Origin: CAXBBB01 sp963841855
GTDB lineage: Bacteria; Bacteroidota; Rhodothermia; Rhodothermales; BA12
Assembly (NCBI GenBank): GCA_963841855.1
Contig: CAWJEJ010000004.1
Location: 682,001 to 746,000, forward strand
DNA: 64,000 nucleotides
Direction of reading: 5' to 3'
In this document: one piece after another, positions 1 to 7,372 of the stretch
Numbering within the stretch: position 1 is the stretch's first letter
How the letters are laid out: every line of letters begins with the position of its first letter
Made by a program: the position numbers and the translations under genes
Notes under the pieces: generated by a model
Databases searched by the model: none
What the model was told of the DNA's origin: nothing
What the model saw: the letters and a program-made list of their open reading frames with translations, nothing else

Positions 1-1
1 G

Positions 2-1093
2 ATCGTCGTCGTCGATACGGGCTCGGGCGATGGGACCCAAGTCATCGCCCGGCGGCACGCCGACGTGTACCGAGAGATCGCGTGGCCCGGCTCGTTTTCG
101 GACGCGCGCAACTTCAGCCTGGATCAGGCGAGCGGATCGCACATCCTCATTCTCGACGGCGACGAGTACATCGACGACGCCGACGCGCCCGCGTGGCAGC
201 GGCTGCGCGACCAGTCGATGGCCGACGGCGTGGCGGCGGCGCTGCTGCCGGTCCACAACCTGTTCGGGGCCGACAGTCTGCTGCGCAGCGAGCGGATGTG
301 GCAGGAGCGCGTCTATCGCAACACGCCCGAGATCCGCTACATGGGCAAGGTCCACAATCAGATCGGGCAGGCGATCCAGGCCCACGCCTACCACACCGGC
401 GGCAGGATCGTAAAAGTCGAGGCGCCGATCACGCACCTGGGCTACGCGCACGGAGCGGACAAAATGCGCGACAAGTACACGCCGCGCCTGGTGCTGCTCC
501 AGGACGAGATCGACTACGCGCCGAGCGACGTGCACCGCGCGTACTACCTCTACCAACTCGCCACCGTCCACGTCGTCCTGCGCGACTGGGAGCGTGTGCT
601 GGAGGTCTTCGCCGACCTCGACTACGACGCGCTGATACCGCACAACCGCTTCTACTCGCACATGCTGACGGCCCAGGCGGCGACGCAGCTGGGACGCTCT
701 GCCTTGGCGCTCGAACACGCCAACGCCATGCTGGGCATCGAACGCGGCGAGCCGATGGCTTACTTCTACGCCGCGATCTCGATGCTCAGCCTGGGCCAGA
801 TCGCCGACGGCTTCCTGCTCTATACCGAAGCCGTCCGCATTAACCAGAAACGCAAGGGCATGGCCCGCTTCAACCTCAACTCGGGGCCCATGCTCGCCCG
901 CACCGCCCTGCTCTGCCGACGCGCCGGGCTGGCTGGTCCCGCGCGCCTGTTCGACCGCTTCGCCAGCGACGACACGCTCGACGGCGGACTGCTGATCGCC
1001 GCGCTCGAAGAGGTGCAGACGCTCGTCGTCCGCAGCGACCCGAACGCCGACCGGCACGCCCGCCAGGCGCCCCAGCTGCGGATGTCGGCGTGA
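2..1093 (+). CDS. Glycosyltransferase family 2 with helical/TPR-like C-terminal half (5' end outside window)
   Basis: The frame is open from base 2, so the N-terminus lies outside the window. The visible part opens with the GT2 nucleotide-sugar motif VVVDTGSGDGT, then ILILDGDEYI, the DxD-type metal site. The second half (from about residue 170 of the visible part) is helical with TPR-like spacing, as in GT2 proteins that act on bacterial surface proteins. It sits on the opposite strand, tail to tail with four flagellin genes. GT2-TPR proteins beside flagellin genes often glycosylate flagellin, but that role is inferred from position only. Another surface-polysaccharide substrate is possible. 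The GT2 assignment is firm. Confidence 0.8.
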   Translation: MVVVDTGSGDGTQVIARRHADVYREIAWPGSFSDARNFSLDQASGSHILILDGDEYIDDADAPAWQRLRDQSMADGVAAALLPVHNLFGADSLLRSERMWQERVYRNTPEIRYMGKVHNQIGQAIQAHAYHTGGRIVKVEAPITHLGYAHGADKMRDKYTPRLVLLQDEIDYAPSDVHRAYYLYQLATVHVVLRDWERVLEVFADLDYDALIPHNRFYSHMLTAQAATQLGRSALALEHANAMLGIERGEPMAYFYAAISMLSLGQIADGFLLYTEAVRINQKRKGMARFNLNSGPMLARTALLCRRAGLAGPARLFDRFASDDTLDGGLLIAALEEVQTLVVRSDPNADRHARQAPQLRMSA

Positions 1094-1557
1094 AGCCTGG
1101 CGGCGGAGCGACCGCTTTCAGGAGTTCGATTCCTGCTTCCTCCACTGTCATTCCTGGAAGGCAGAAATCCACAACCGCCACGAAAGCCCGAACCCTCCAC
1201 GAATCCCTTTCCGGCCAACCTCCGATACAAATCCGATTGACCGCTGTGGATCGCGAATCAAGCTGTCCCCTCCTGTTGGAGGAGGGGTGCCCGCAAAGCG
1301 GGTGAGGTGGTCCGGCGGTTGCGAAAGAGTGCTGCCGGAGTTGGTCTGATCCAGGACATCTATCCCGATCTGCTAAGCAACGTTGACATTAGCCGAGGCG
1401 AAGCGGCTGCGCGTGCGATTGGGCGCTCGGCAAGGCGCTCGAAGCAGCCGATGCGCGCATCGGCGATGCAGAGCAACGCGGCAGAGCGTTCAAGCGCGCC
1501 GCAGAAGCGAGCCAAGCGCAATTGTCAACGTTGCCTAGCCCATAGCCTCCAATGCAA
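1094..1557. other. Gap between the glycosyltransferase and flagellin genes
   Basis: No convincing complete gene. The stretch holds a dispersed palindromic repeat at 1266-1310 and, near 1135-1190, a sequence resembling an inverted copy of one near 16611-16650 (GGCAG-AATCCACAA and CCACGAAAGC blocks). A plus-strand frame ending with TAG near 1542 (alanine/glutamate-rich, EAADARIGDAEQRG) could be the tail of a decayed coiled-coil gene, but it has no start or family signature. Confidence 0.4.
1266..1310. repeat. Dispersed palindromic repeat, CCCCTCC/GGAGGGG type
   Basis: A short perfect hairpin (TCCCCTCC, loop, GGAGGGG) followed by a second small hairpin (GCCCGCAAAGCGGGT) and GAGGTGGT. This composite is typical of an intergenic repeat common in many high-G+C Bacteroidota/Rhodothermota genomes. 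It may also end the glycosyltransferase transcript. Only one copy is in this window, so the repeat assignment rests on recognition of the form. Confidence 0.5.
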
Positions 1558-1592
1558 ATCGGCCTCCCCCGCGCGCTGCGAGAGAGGCCGAT
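1558..1592 (-). terminator. Hairpin terminator of the promoter-distal flagellin gene
   Basis: Perfect 9-base arms ATCGGCCTC (1558-1566) and GAGGCCGAT (1584-1592) lie about 25 bases past the flagellin stop on the minus strand. There is no long T run after it, so it may be a weak or bidirectional terminator. Confidence 0.6.
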
Positions 1593-1615
1593 GCTGGTTC
1601 GTCAGAGATCGAAGT

Positions 1616-2452
1616 TTATCCGATCAGGCTGAGGATGGACTGCGGGGCGCTGTTGGCCTGCGCGAGGCTGGCCGTGCCGGTCTGCTGCAGGATCTGCGCC
1701 TTGACGATGTTCATCTGCTCCTTGGCGAAGTCGGCGTCCTCGATCCGGCTCCTAGCCGACTCGTAGTTGTTCATGCTCGTCGTCAGGTTGTCCTGCTTGA
1801 AACTCAGCCGCTTCTGACTGTCGCCCAGGCCCGCCAGGCGATCCGAGACCGCGTCGATGGCGCCGTCGATGGCCGTTAGCGTGTCGCCGGCGCTGGCGTT
1901 GGAGGCGACGATCAGGCTTCCCGTCCCGACGCCGAACGCGCCGACACTGGCCGAGCCGATCGTGGCCGTAAACGTGTCACCCGACTCGGAGTTGACCTGG
2001 AAGTTGAGCGTCGTGTCGCCCGTCGACGAGAAGAGGCTGGTGCCGTTGAACTCGGTGTCGCCGATCATGTCGGTGACCTCGGCGGACAGCGCATCGAGTT
2101 GGTTTTTGATCTTGGTCCGCTCGTCGACTCCCATCGTGTCGTTGGCCGCCTGGATGGTCTTCTCCTTCATCGTCTGGAGGATGTCCATCACGCTTCCTAA
2201 CGTGCCTTCGGCGACGGTGAGCATGCTCTTGGCGTCGCCGATGTTCGAGAGCGCCTGCGCCTGGCCGCGCGTCTTGGCTTCGAGCTTGCGCGCAATCGCG
2301 TAGCCCGCCGAGTCGTCCTCGGCCGCGTTGATGCGCTTGCCCGTCGAGAGCCGCATCTGGCGCTGGCCGAGTTCGCCGTTTGTCTTGTTGAGTTGCGCCA
2401 GCGCCGAGAAGGCCTGGGTGTTGCTGTTGACGCGTGCGAGATCGCCGATCAT
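1616..2452 (-). CDS. fliC: Flagellin, copy 1 (278 aa)
   Basis: Flagellar filament subunit, exported by the flagellar type III system. The N-terminal D0/D1 helix begins MIGDLARVNSNTQAFSAL and carries the conserved LSTGKRINAAEDDSAGYAIA block. The C-terminal D1/D0 helix carries MNNYESARSRIEDADFAKEQM and ends SAPQSILSLIG. The middle (about residues 150-215) is short and differs from the other three copies, while both ends are nearly identical to copies 2 and 3, even at the DNA level. The start is the ATG that aligns with the other copies. Together with 3245-4078, 4292-5146 and 5752-6609 it forms a same-strand array. Confidence 0.95.
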   Translation of the reverse strand: MIGDLARVNSNTQAFSALAQLNKTNGELGQRQMRLSTGKRINAAEDDSAGYAIARKLEAKTRGQAQALSNIGDAKSMLTVAEGTLGSVMDILQTMKEKTIQAANDTMGVDERTKIKNQLDALSAEVTDMIGDTEFNGTSLFSSTGDTTLNFQVNSESGDTFTATIGSASVGAFGVGTGSLIVASNASAGDTLTAIDGAIDAVSDRLAGLGDSQKRLSFKQDNLTTSMNNYESARSRIEDADFAKEQMNIVKAQILQQTGTASLAQANSAPQSILSLIG

Positions 2453-2537
2453 GGTCGTGAGGATGTGGGTCTGTACGAGGTGATGCCGCGGAGGGGGACG
2501 GCGGTGTCTGGCCTAGGTATCGGAGCGCGGGGCGTGA

Positions 2538-2566
2538 TCTAAAATCCGAGCGCGAAAAACTTCGGA
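2538..2566 (-). promoter_or_regulatory. Possible flagellin promoter (copy 1)
   Basis: On the minus strand, CCGAAGTTTTT and GGATTTTAGA lie 86 or more bases before the ATG. Similar blocks (CCG-AAAAAA ... GATTTAAGGG) occur at nearly the same distance upstream of copies 3 and 4. The first half resembles the sigma-28 -35 box (TAAAGTTT), the second half does not clearly match its -10 box. Confidence 0.3.
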
Positions 2567-2569
2567 TAG

Positions 2570-3087
2570 CAGCAACGTAACTGCGTCGATCGCTGCCGCC
2601 TGGGATGCGGCGTGCGGTGCCGTGGGCCAGGGCTATAGGCGACTCTGAGCGCTTGACCGTGTCTCGCAAGTCTGGCCTTTACCCGAGCCGTATGACCTCG
2701 ACCGATTCTGCCGCCTCGTCCGCTCTCTCTATGGCCGATTGCTGATGCGCGTCGTGCTCGGCATCGCCGCGTGGTGCGCGCCCTTCATCCGCGATCTGCC
2801 GATGGTCGACCGGTTGAAAGGCAAGATGAGCGGCAGTGCCGAATTCGCGCACATCTCGGCCGACGAAGACCGCGACGCGCGGCGCGCCTTTCTCGCTCGT
2901 CGCCCGATGGATGGCCTCCGACTATCGCGCCATCGCCGGACAGAACGCGGCGCATATTAGGAGTGAGCGCGCTCTCGTCGCACGTGGCGCTTCGGGCCGA
3001 CGGCACGCAGACTACGTTTCAATCGCTCCCACAAGCCGAGGCCATAGTGCGGCGCGTGGCAGGCGAGCAGGCAGACTGACTCCAACG
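2570..3087. other. Spacer between flagellin copies 1 and 2
   Basis: About 0.5 kb without a gene I can support. A plus-strand frame at 2739-2960 (73 aa, TTG start, an N-terminal hydrophobic stretch LGIAAWCAPFI) could be a small protein or a remnant. It continues better in another frame, and I recognise no family. Confidence 0.3.
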
Positions 3088-3121
3088 AAAAACGCCCCAC
3101 CTGCCGAGGCAAGCGGAGCGT
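3088..3121 (-). terminator. Terminator candidate downstream of flagellin copy 2
   Basis: On the minus strand ACGCTCC pairs with GGGGCGT (one G-T pair) and is followed by TTTTTCG, a rho-independent form. It lies about 125 bases after the copy 2 stop. Confidence 0.45.
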
Positions 3122-3244
3122 CTGTTTGAGGCTGCCGGAGTGGAGAATGTTCGCCAGAACCGTCGTGCCGTCTACCCGTCGCTGGCCGAAGCCAGTCGTG
3201 ATCAGGTGCTCCGGCGAGCCTCAAAGCGTCGTCAGCACGCCGGC

Positions 3245-4078
3245 TTATCCGATCAGGCTGAGGATGGACTGCGGGGCGCTGTTGGCCTGCGCGAGGCTGG
3301 CCGTGCCGGTCTGCTGCAGGATCTGCGCCTTGACGATGTTCATCTGCTCCTTGGCGAAGTCGGCGTCCTCGATCCGGCTCCTAGCCGACTCGTAGTTGTT
3401 CATGCTCGTCGTCAGGTTGTCCTGCTTGAAACTCAGCCGCTTCTGACTGTCGCCCAGGCCCGCCAGGCGGTTCGAGACCGTGTCGATGGCGGAGTCGATC
3501 AGTGTGAGCGTTCCTCCGGCGCTGGCGTTCGAGGCCACGTCGAGGCTGGCGTTCGAGACGCCCAGCGAGGCCACGTCGGTCGTGCCGATGGCGGCCGTAA
3601 ACGTGTCGCCCGACTCGGAGTTGACCTGGAAGTCGAAGCTCGTCCCTGCGCTCGAGAATAGCGACGTGCCGTTGAACTCGGTGTCACCGATGATGTCGCC
3701 GATTTCGTCCGAGAGCGCGTTGAGCTGGCTCTTGATCTTGGCGCGCTCGTCGACCCCGAGCGTGTCGTTACCGGCCTGGATGGTCTTCTCCTTCATCGTC
3801 TGGAGGATGTCCATCACGCTTCCCAGGCTGCCCTCGGCGACGGTGAGCATGCTCTTGGCGTCGCCGATGTTCGAGAGCGCCTGCGCCTGGCCGCGCGTCT
3901 TGGCTTCGAGCTTGCGCGCAATCGCGTAGCCCGCCGAGTCGTCCTCGGCCGCGTTGATGCGCTTGCCCGTCGAGAGCCGCATCTGGCGCTGGCCGAGTTC
4001 GCCGTTGGTCTTGTTGAGTTGTGCGAGGGCTTTGAAGGCTTGGCCGTTCGAGCCGACGCGGGCTAGATCTCCTAACAT
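3245..4078 (-). CDS. fliC: Flagellin, copy 2 (277 aa)
   Basis: Filament subunit with the same N-terminal (LSTGKRINAAEDDSAGYAIA) and C-terminal (RIEDADFAKEQM ... SILSLIG) helices as copy 1, but a different centre. The N-terminus reads MLGDLARVGSNGQAFKAL, the most divergent start among copies 1-3. The open frame extends upstream to 4285. ATG at 4078 is chosen because it aligns with the other copies and the extension has no flagellin character. No CCG-A6/GATTTAAGGG block was found upstream, unlike copies 3 and 4, so this copy may be expressed differently or by read-through from copy 3. Confidence 0.94.
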   Translation of the reverse strand: MLGDLARVGSNGQAFKALAQLNKTNGELGQRQMRLSTGKRINAAEDDSAGYAIARKLEAKTRGQAQALSNIGDAKSMLTVAEGSLGSVMDILQTMKEKTIQAGNDTLGVDERAKIKSQLNALSDEIGDIIGDTEFNGTSLFSSAGTSFDFQVNSESGDTFTAAIGTTDVASLGVSNASLDVASNASAGGTLTLIDSAIDTVSNRLAGLGDSQKRLSFKQDNLTTSMNNYESARSRIEDADFAKEQMNIVKAQILQQTGTASLAQANSAPQSILSLIG

Positions 4079-4291
4079 GGTCGTGTTCTCCGTGAGGGTG
4101 AAGGGAGAGTTCGGCCGAAGGATTAGGCCGAGACTCGGTGAGAACCGCGGGTGCGGTCGGTGCGTCGGGGGGAGAACGCGGAGGGGTGAAAGACCGGGCG
4201 GGACGATAGGGGCGTCGTCGCCGGGTCGCGAAGTGGTGGCTGAGATGCGCAGGACGGTCAGGCCACGTGCCCGACCGCCCTGCACGCCGGG

Positions 4292-5146
4292 TTATCCGAT
4301 CAGGCTGAGTATGGACTGCGGGGCGCTGTTGGCCTGCGCGAGGCTGGCCGTGCCGGTCTGCTGCAGGATCTGCGCCTTGACGATGTTCATCTGCTCCTTG
4401 GCGAAGTCGGCGTCCTCGATCCGGCTCCTAGCCGACTCGTAGTTGTTCATGCTCGTCGTCAGGTTGTCCTGCTTGAAACTCAGCCGCTTCTGGTCGTCGC
4501 CCAGCGTGGCGAGCAGGTTGGATACGTCGTCGATCGCATCGTCGACCGTACTGATCGCTTCGTTACGCGCCGTGCCCGTTCCAGCTACGTTGATGCCGCC
4601 GATGCTGGTGGCGGCGCTGGTGCCCAGCTGTCCGGTCGACGCGCCGCCGATGGTGGCGGTAAAGGTGTCGCCGCTATCGGAGTTGACCTGAAAGCTGAAG
4701 CTCGTACCCGTCGTGTTGCCTGCGAACAGGGCCGTGCCGTTGAACTCGGTGTCGTCCAGGATGTCGGTGATCTCGGCTTTGAGCGCCGTCAACTGGTTGT
4801 TGATCTTGGTGCGCTCGTCCGACCCCATCGTGTCGTTGTTGGCCTGGATGGTCTTCTCCTTCATCGTCTGGAGGATGTCCATCACGCTTCCCAGGCTGCC
4901 CTCGGCGACGGTGAGCATGCTCTTGGCGTCGCCGATGTTCGAGAGCGCCTGCGCCTGGCCGCGCGTCTTGGCTTCGAGCTTGCGCGCAATCGCGTAGCCC
5001 GCCGAGTCGTCCTCGGCCGCGTTGATGCGCTTGCCCGTCGAGAGCCGCATCTGCCGCTGGCCGAGCTCGCCGTTTGTCTTGTTGAGTTGCGCCAGCGCCG
5101 AGAAGGCCTGGGTGTTGCTGTTGACGCGTGCGAGATCGCCGATCAT
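4292..5146 (-). CDS. fliC: Flagellin, copy 3 (284 aa)
   Basis: Filament subunit. The N-terminal helix MIGDLARVNSNTQAFSAL is identical to copy 1, the C-terminal 60 or so residues are identical to copies 1 and 2, and the centre (residues about 150-225) contains FAGNTTGTSFSFQVNSDSGD and a glycine/threonine-rich stretch closer to copy 4. The frame stays open upstream to 5281, but the ATG at 5146 matches the paralogues. Only 213 bases separate it from copy 2. A mosaic of ends shared with copies 1/2 and a centre shared with copy 4 is what gene conversion between tandem copies would produce. Confidence 0.94.
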   Translation of the reverse strand: MIGDLARVNSNTQAFSALAQLNKTNGELGQRQMRLSTGKRINAAEDDSAGYAIARKLEAKTRGQAQALSNIGDAKSMLTVAEGSLGSVMDILQTMKEKTIQANNDTMGSDERTKINNQLTALKAEITDILDDTEFNGTALFAGNTTGTSFSFQVNSDSGDTFTATIGGASTGQLGTSAATSIGGINVAGTGTARNEAISTVDDAIDDVSNLLATLGDDQKRLSFKQDNLTTSMNNYESARSRIEDADFAKEQMNIVKAQILQQTGTASLAQANSAPQSILSLIG

Positions 5147-5219
5147 GAGAGTGGGGGTAGAGGGGGTAGAGGGGGTGGAAGTGCGTGTGTGTAGCCCGGT
5201 TATCGGGGCGCCCCCTTGG

Positions 5220-5253
5220 CCCTTAAATCGAGGAGTGATTCTTTTTTGCGGCT
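5220..5253 (-). promoter_or_regulatory. Candidate flagellin promoter (copy 3)
   Basis: On the minus strand CCGCAAAAAAG, about 12 bases, then GATTTAAGGG, ending 74 bases before the ATG. The same arrangement precedes copy 4 at nearly the same distance, while the flanking sequence differs. Which sigma factor reads it cannot be told from this. Confidence 0.4.
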
Positions 5254-5687
5254 GACGGTTTGCTCTCCTAGCAGCCCGCATCCAGCGTTCAACTCTTCGC
5301 AGCGGCCTCGAGGCGATGATCAGGATCGGCGGCGGTTGTGTGTTGCTGCCTGCGCAGGAACGACGGTCGGAGAGGGTTGAGCTAGAGCGGAACGGTGACG
5401 TGTGCCGGTCACTCCGTTTTCTCGACTCCTATCCCACCTACGCTAGCGCAGGGTCCGCCGGAGTGTCACTGACACGGAGCGACGTGAGCCTTGATCTTTT
5501 GGTCCTGGCGCCCGCCCTGAGCGAAGTCGAAGGGTGTCGAGAAAATGAAGAGCGAAACAGCTAGCTCAGCCAAAGAGGGCAACTCAGCAGGATCTGGTTT
5601 GGCAGGCGGTTGTGAATCCCTGCCTTTGCGGGGATGACGACGGGAGAGTGATGAAGCGAGACGAAAGAGCGTGCTCCTCGGAACGCA
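5254..5687. other. Spacer between flagellin copies 3 and 4 with dispersed-repeat fragments
   Basis: No supported gene. It contains a CCTGAGCGAAGTCGAAGGG motif (about 5516-5534) and ATCCCTGCCTTTGCGGGGATGACG (about 5617-5640). Both are forms of short intergenic repeats found widely in bacteria; a relative of the second lies near 16631. Confidence 0.4.
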
Positions 5688-5722
5688 GCAGGCCGATCCT
5701 CCCAACGGGAAGACCGGCCTGC
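5688..5722 (-). terminator. Hairpin downstream of flagellin copy 4
   Basis: Perfect arms GCAGGCCG (5688-5695) and CGGCCTGC (5715-5722) about 30 bases after the copy 4 stop on the minus strand. No T run follows, so terminator function is likely but unproven. Confidence 0.5.
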
Positions 5723-5751
5723 TGGCGGTAATGGAAACGTGGAGAGCGGTA

Positions 5752-6609
5752 CTACTGCCCGCCGACGATGCTCAGAATCGACTGGGGAGCCGAGTTGGCC
5801 TGCGCCAGCGACGCCGTGCCCGTCTGCTGCAGGATCTGGAGCTTGACGATGCTCATCTGCTCCTTGGCAAAATCGGCGTCCTCGATCCGGCTCCTAGCCG
5901 ACTCGTAGTTGTTCATGCTCGCCGTCAGGTTGTCTTGCTTGAACGACAACCGCTTTTGGTCGTCGCCCAGGCTGGCTATCAGGTTCGATACGTCGTCGAT
6001 GGCGTCGTCGACCGTCTGGATCGAGGTGGCCCGCCCGGTCGCGTTGGTCACGTCGAGCGTGCTGATGTTGTTGGTGGCGTTCGTGCCCAGCAGCGTCGAG
6101 GAGACGCCCGCGATGTCGGCAACAAACGTGTCGCCGCTGTCGGCGTTGACCTGAAAGGTGAAGCTGGTGCCGGTCGCGTTGCCCGCGAAGAGCGCGTTGC
6201 CGTTGAACTCGGTGTCGCCGAGCAGGTCGGTGATCTCGGACTTGAGCGCGTCGAGCTGGTTGTCGATCTTGGTGCGCTCGTCGGCGCCCATCGTGTCCGT
6301 GTTGGCCTGGATGGTCTTCTCCTTCATCGTCTGAAGGATGTCCATGATGGTGCCCAGCGTGCCCTCGGCGACCGTCAGCATGCTCTTGGCATCGCCGATG
6401 TTGGCGAGGGCTTGGGCTTGGCCGCGCGTCTTGGCTTCGAGCTTGCGCGCGATCGCGTAGCCCGCCGAGTCGTCCTCGGCCGCGTTGATGCGCTTGCCCG
6501 TAGACAGGCGCATCTGGCGCTGGCCGAGCTCGCCGTTTGTCTTGTTGAGTTGCGCCAGTGCCGAGAAGGCCTGGGTGTTCGAGTTGATGCGCGAGAGATC
6601 TCCGAGCAT
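5752..6609 (-). CDS. fliC: Flagellin, copy 4 (285 aa, most divergent)
   Basis: Filament subunit, promoter-proximal member of the array. It starts MLGDLSRINSNTQAFSAL and has the conserved LSTGKRINAAEDDSAGYAIA block, but differs from the others at many third positions and in the C-terminus (NLTASMNNYES, EQMSIVKLQIL, ending SILSIVGGQ). The centre holds NALFAGNATGTSFTFQV and TNATNNISTL. Copies 1-3 have likely been homogenised by recombination, while copy 4 has stayed apart. The ATG at 6609 aligns with the paralogues. Confidence 0.95.
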   Translation of the reverse strand: MLGDLSRINSNTQAFSALAQLNKTNGELGQRQMRLSTGKRINAAEDDSAGYAIARKLEAKTRGQAQALANIGDAKSMLTVAEGTLGTIMDILQTMKEKTIQANTDTMGADERTKIDNQLDALKSEITDLLGDTEFNGNALFAGNATGTSFTFQVNADSGDTFVADIAGVSSTLLGTNATNNISTLDVTNATGRATSIQTVDDAIDDVSNLIASLGDDQKRLSFKQDNLTASMNNYESARSRIEDADFAKEQMSIVKLQILQQTGTASLAQANSAPQSILSIVGGQ

Positions 6610-6685
6610 GATCGTGGGGGTTAGAGACGGGGTGTTCTGGCGATGTGCCGGTGGGCACATCTGCGTTATCGCACCCGGTCTCTAT

Positions 6686-6718
6686 CCCTTAAATCACGTG
6701 CCCAACTTTTTTCGGCCC
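6686..6718 (-). promoter_or_regulatory. Candidate flagellin promoter (copy 4)
   Basis: On the minus strand CCGAAAAAAG, about 11 bases, GATTTAAGGG, ending 77 bases before the ATG. It matches the block upstream of copy 3 in sequence, spacing and position. Confidence 0.4.
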
Positions 6719-6829
6719 CAGAGTTAAGCTTTGCGCCCAGCCCGCCGAAGAGGCTTCCGTAGCGGCGGGCTCTTGGACGGCATTGTGTTCCGCAGCGCCC
6801 TTGGCCCGGCCTGGGCACGGGCGTACGCG

Positions 6830-7372
6830 CTATATCGAGAAGGCGTCCTTGCGCACGTACTTGCGCGGCTTGGACTGCTCGACCGTTTCGTCGTCCAGCG
6901 CGGCGGCGTCGGGAACCGAGACAAACGGCTTGGGCACTTCGAGAGGCACAGCCGTCTTGCCGGGCTGGGTGACAGCCGGTAGGGCGAGTCTGCGCTTGCG
7001 GATGCGGTCGCGGTGGTTGCGCGCCTGCTTTTCGAGCTTGCGCTGGAGCATAGACGCGTCGAACGGAATCAGGATGTAGTCGTCGACGCCCATGTCGAAG
7101 GCGCCGAGCACGTCCTGGTAGGTGCCGTGGGCGGCGAAGTAGAGAAACGGGACGTCGGCGTCGGCACTCGCGCGGAACTGGGCGACGAAGTCGAGGCCGG
7201 TGATGTCGTGCAACTCGCTGTCGAGCAGCACCATGTCGAAGGCGCGGCCGCCGCCGACGTGGAGCCCGCCCAGCCCGCTGGCGACTTCCTCTATGAGGTG
7301 CTTCTGCTCGCGCAGCGCGTTGGCGATGCTGCGGCGAAACACTTTGGACGAACTGACGACGAGTAACCTCAT
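6830..7372 (-). CDS. Degenerate response-regulator receiver protein (180 aa)
   Basis: CheY-like fold without an output domain. The strand-1 acidic pair is replaced (LLVVSSSKVF), the phosphoacceptor-type Asp is kept (MVLLDSELHDITG), the strand-4 Thr/Ser is Ala (FLYFAAHG), and the strand-5 Lys of the usual KPF motif is Ile (DYILIPFD). A basic stretch (KQARNHRDRIRKRR) and a low-complexity tail follow (residues about 120-180). With Mg2+-binding residues and Lys missing, normal phospho-switching is unlikely, so this is probably a pseudo-receiver acting by protein contact. Its ATG overlaps the stop of the HDOD gene (ATGA), so the two are co-translated. Much longer upstream frame rejected because it overlaps the HDOD gene. 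Confidence 0.8.
   Translation of the reverse strand: MRLLVVSSSKVFRRSIANALREQKHLIEEVASGLGGLHVGGGRAFDMVLLDSELHDITGLDFVAQFRASADADVPFLYFAAHGTYQDVLGAFDMGVDDYILIPFDASMLQRKLEKQARNHRDRIRKRRLALPAVTQPGKTAVPLEVPKPFVSVPDAAALDDETVEQSKPRKYVRKDAFSI

Noticed and set aside
1..4. GATC at the first base as a cloning site of a library insert
   Set aside because: Window edges are arbitrary and GATC is frequent in this G+C-rich DNA. It carries no weight.
5671..6624. Long plus-strand frame over flagellin copy 4, and similar frames over copies 1-3
   Set aside because: These are antisense shadows of the flagellin genes, with no domain, kept open by high G+C.
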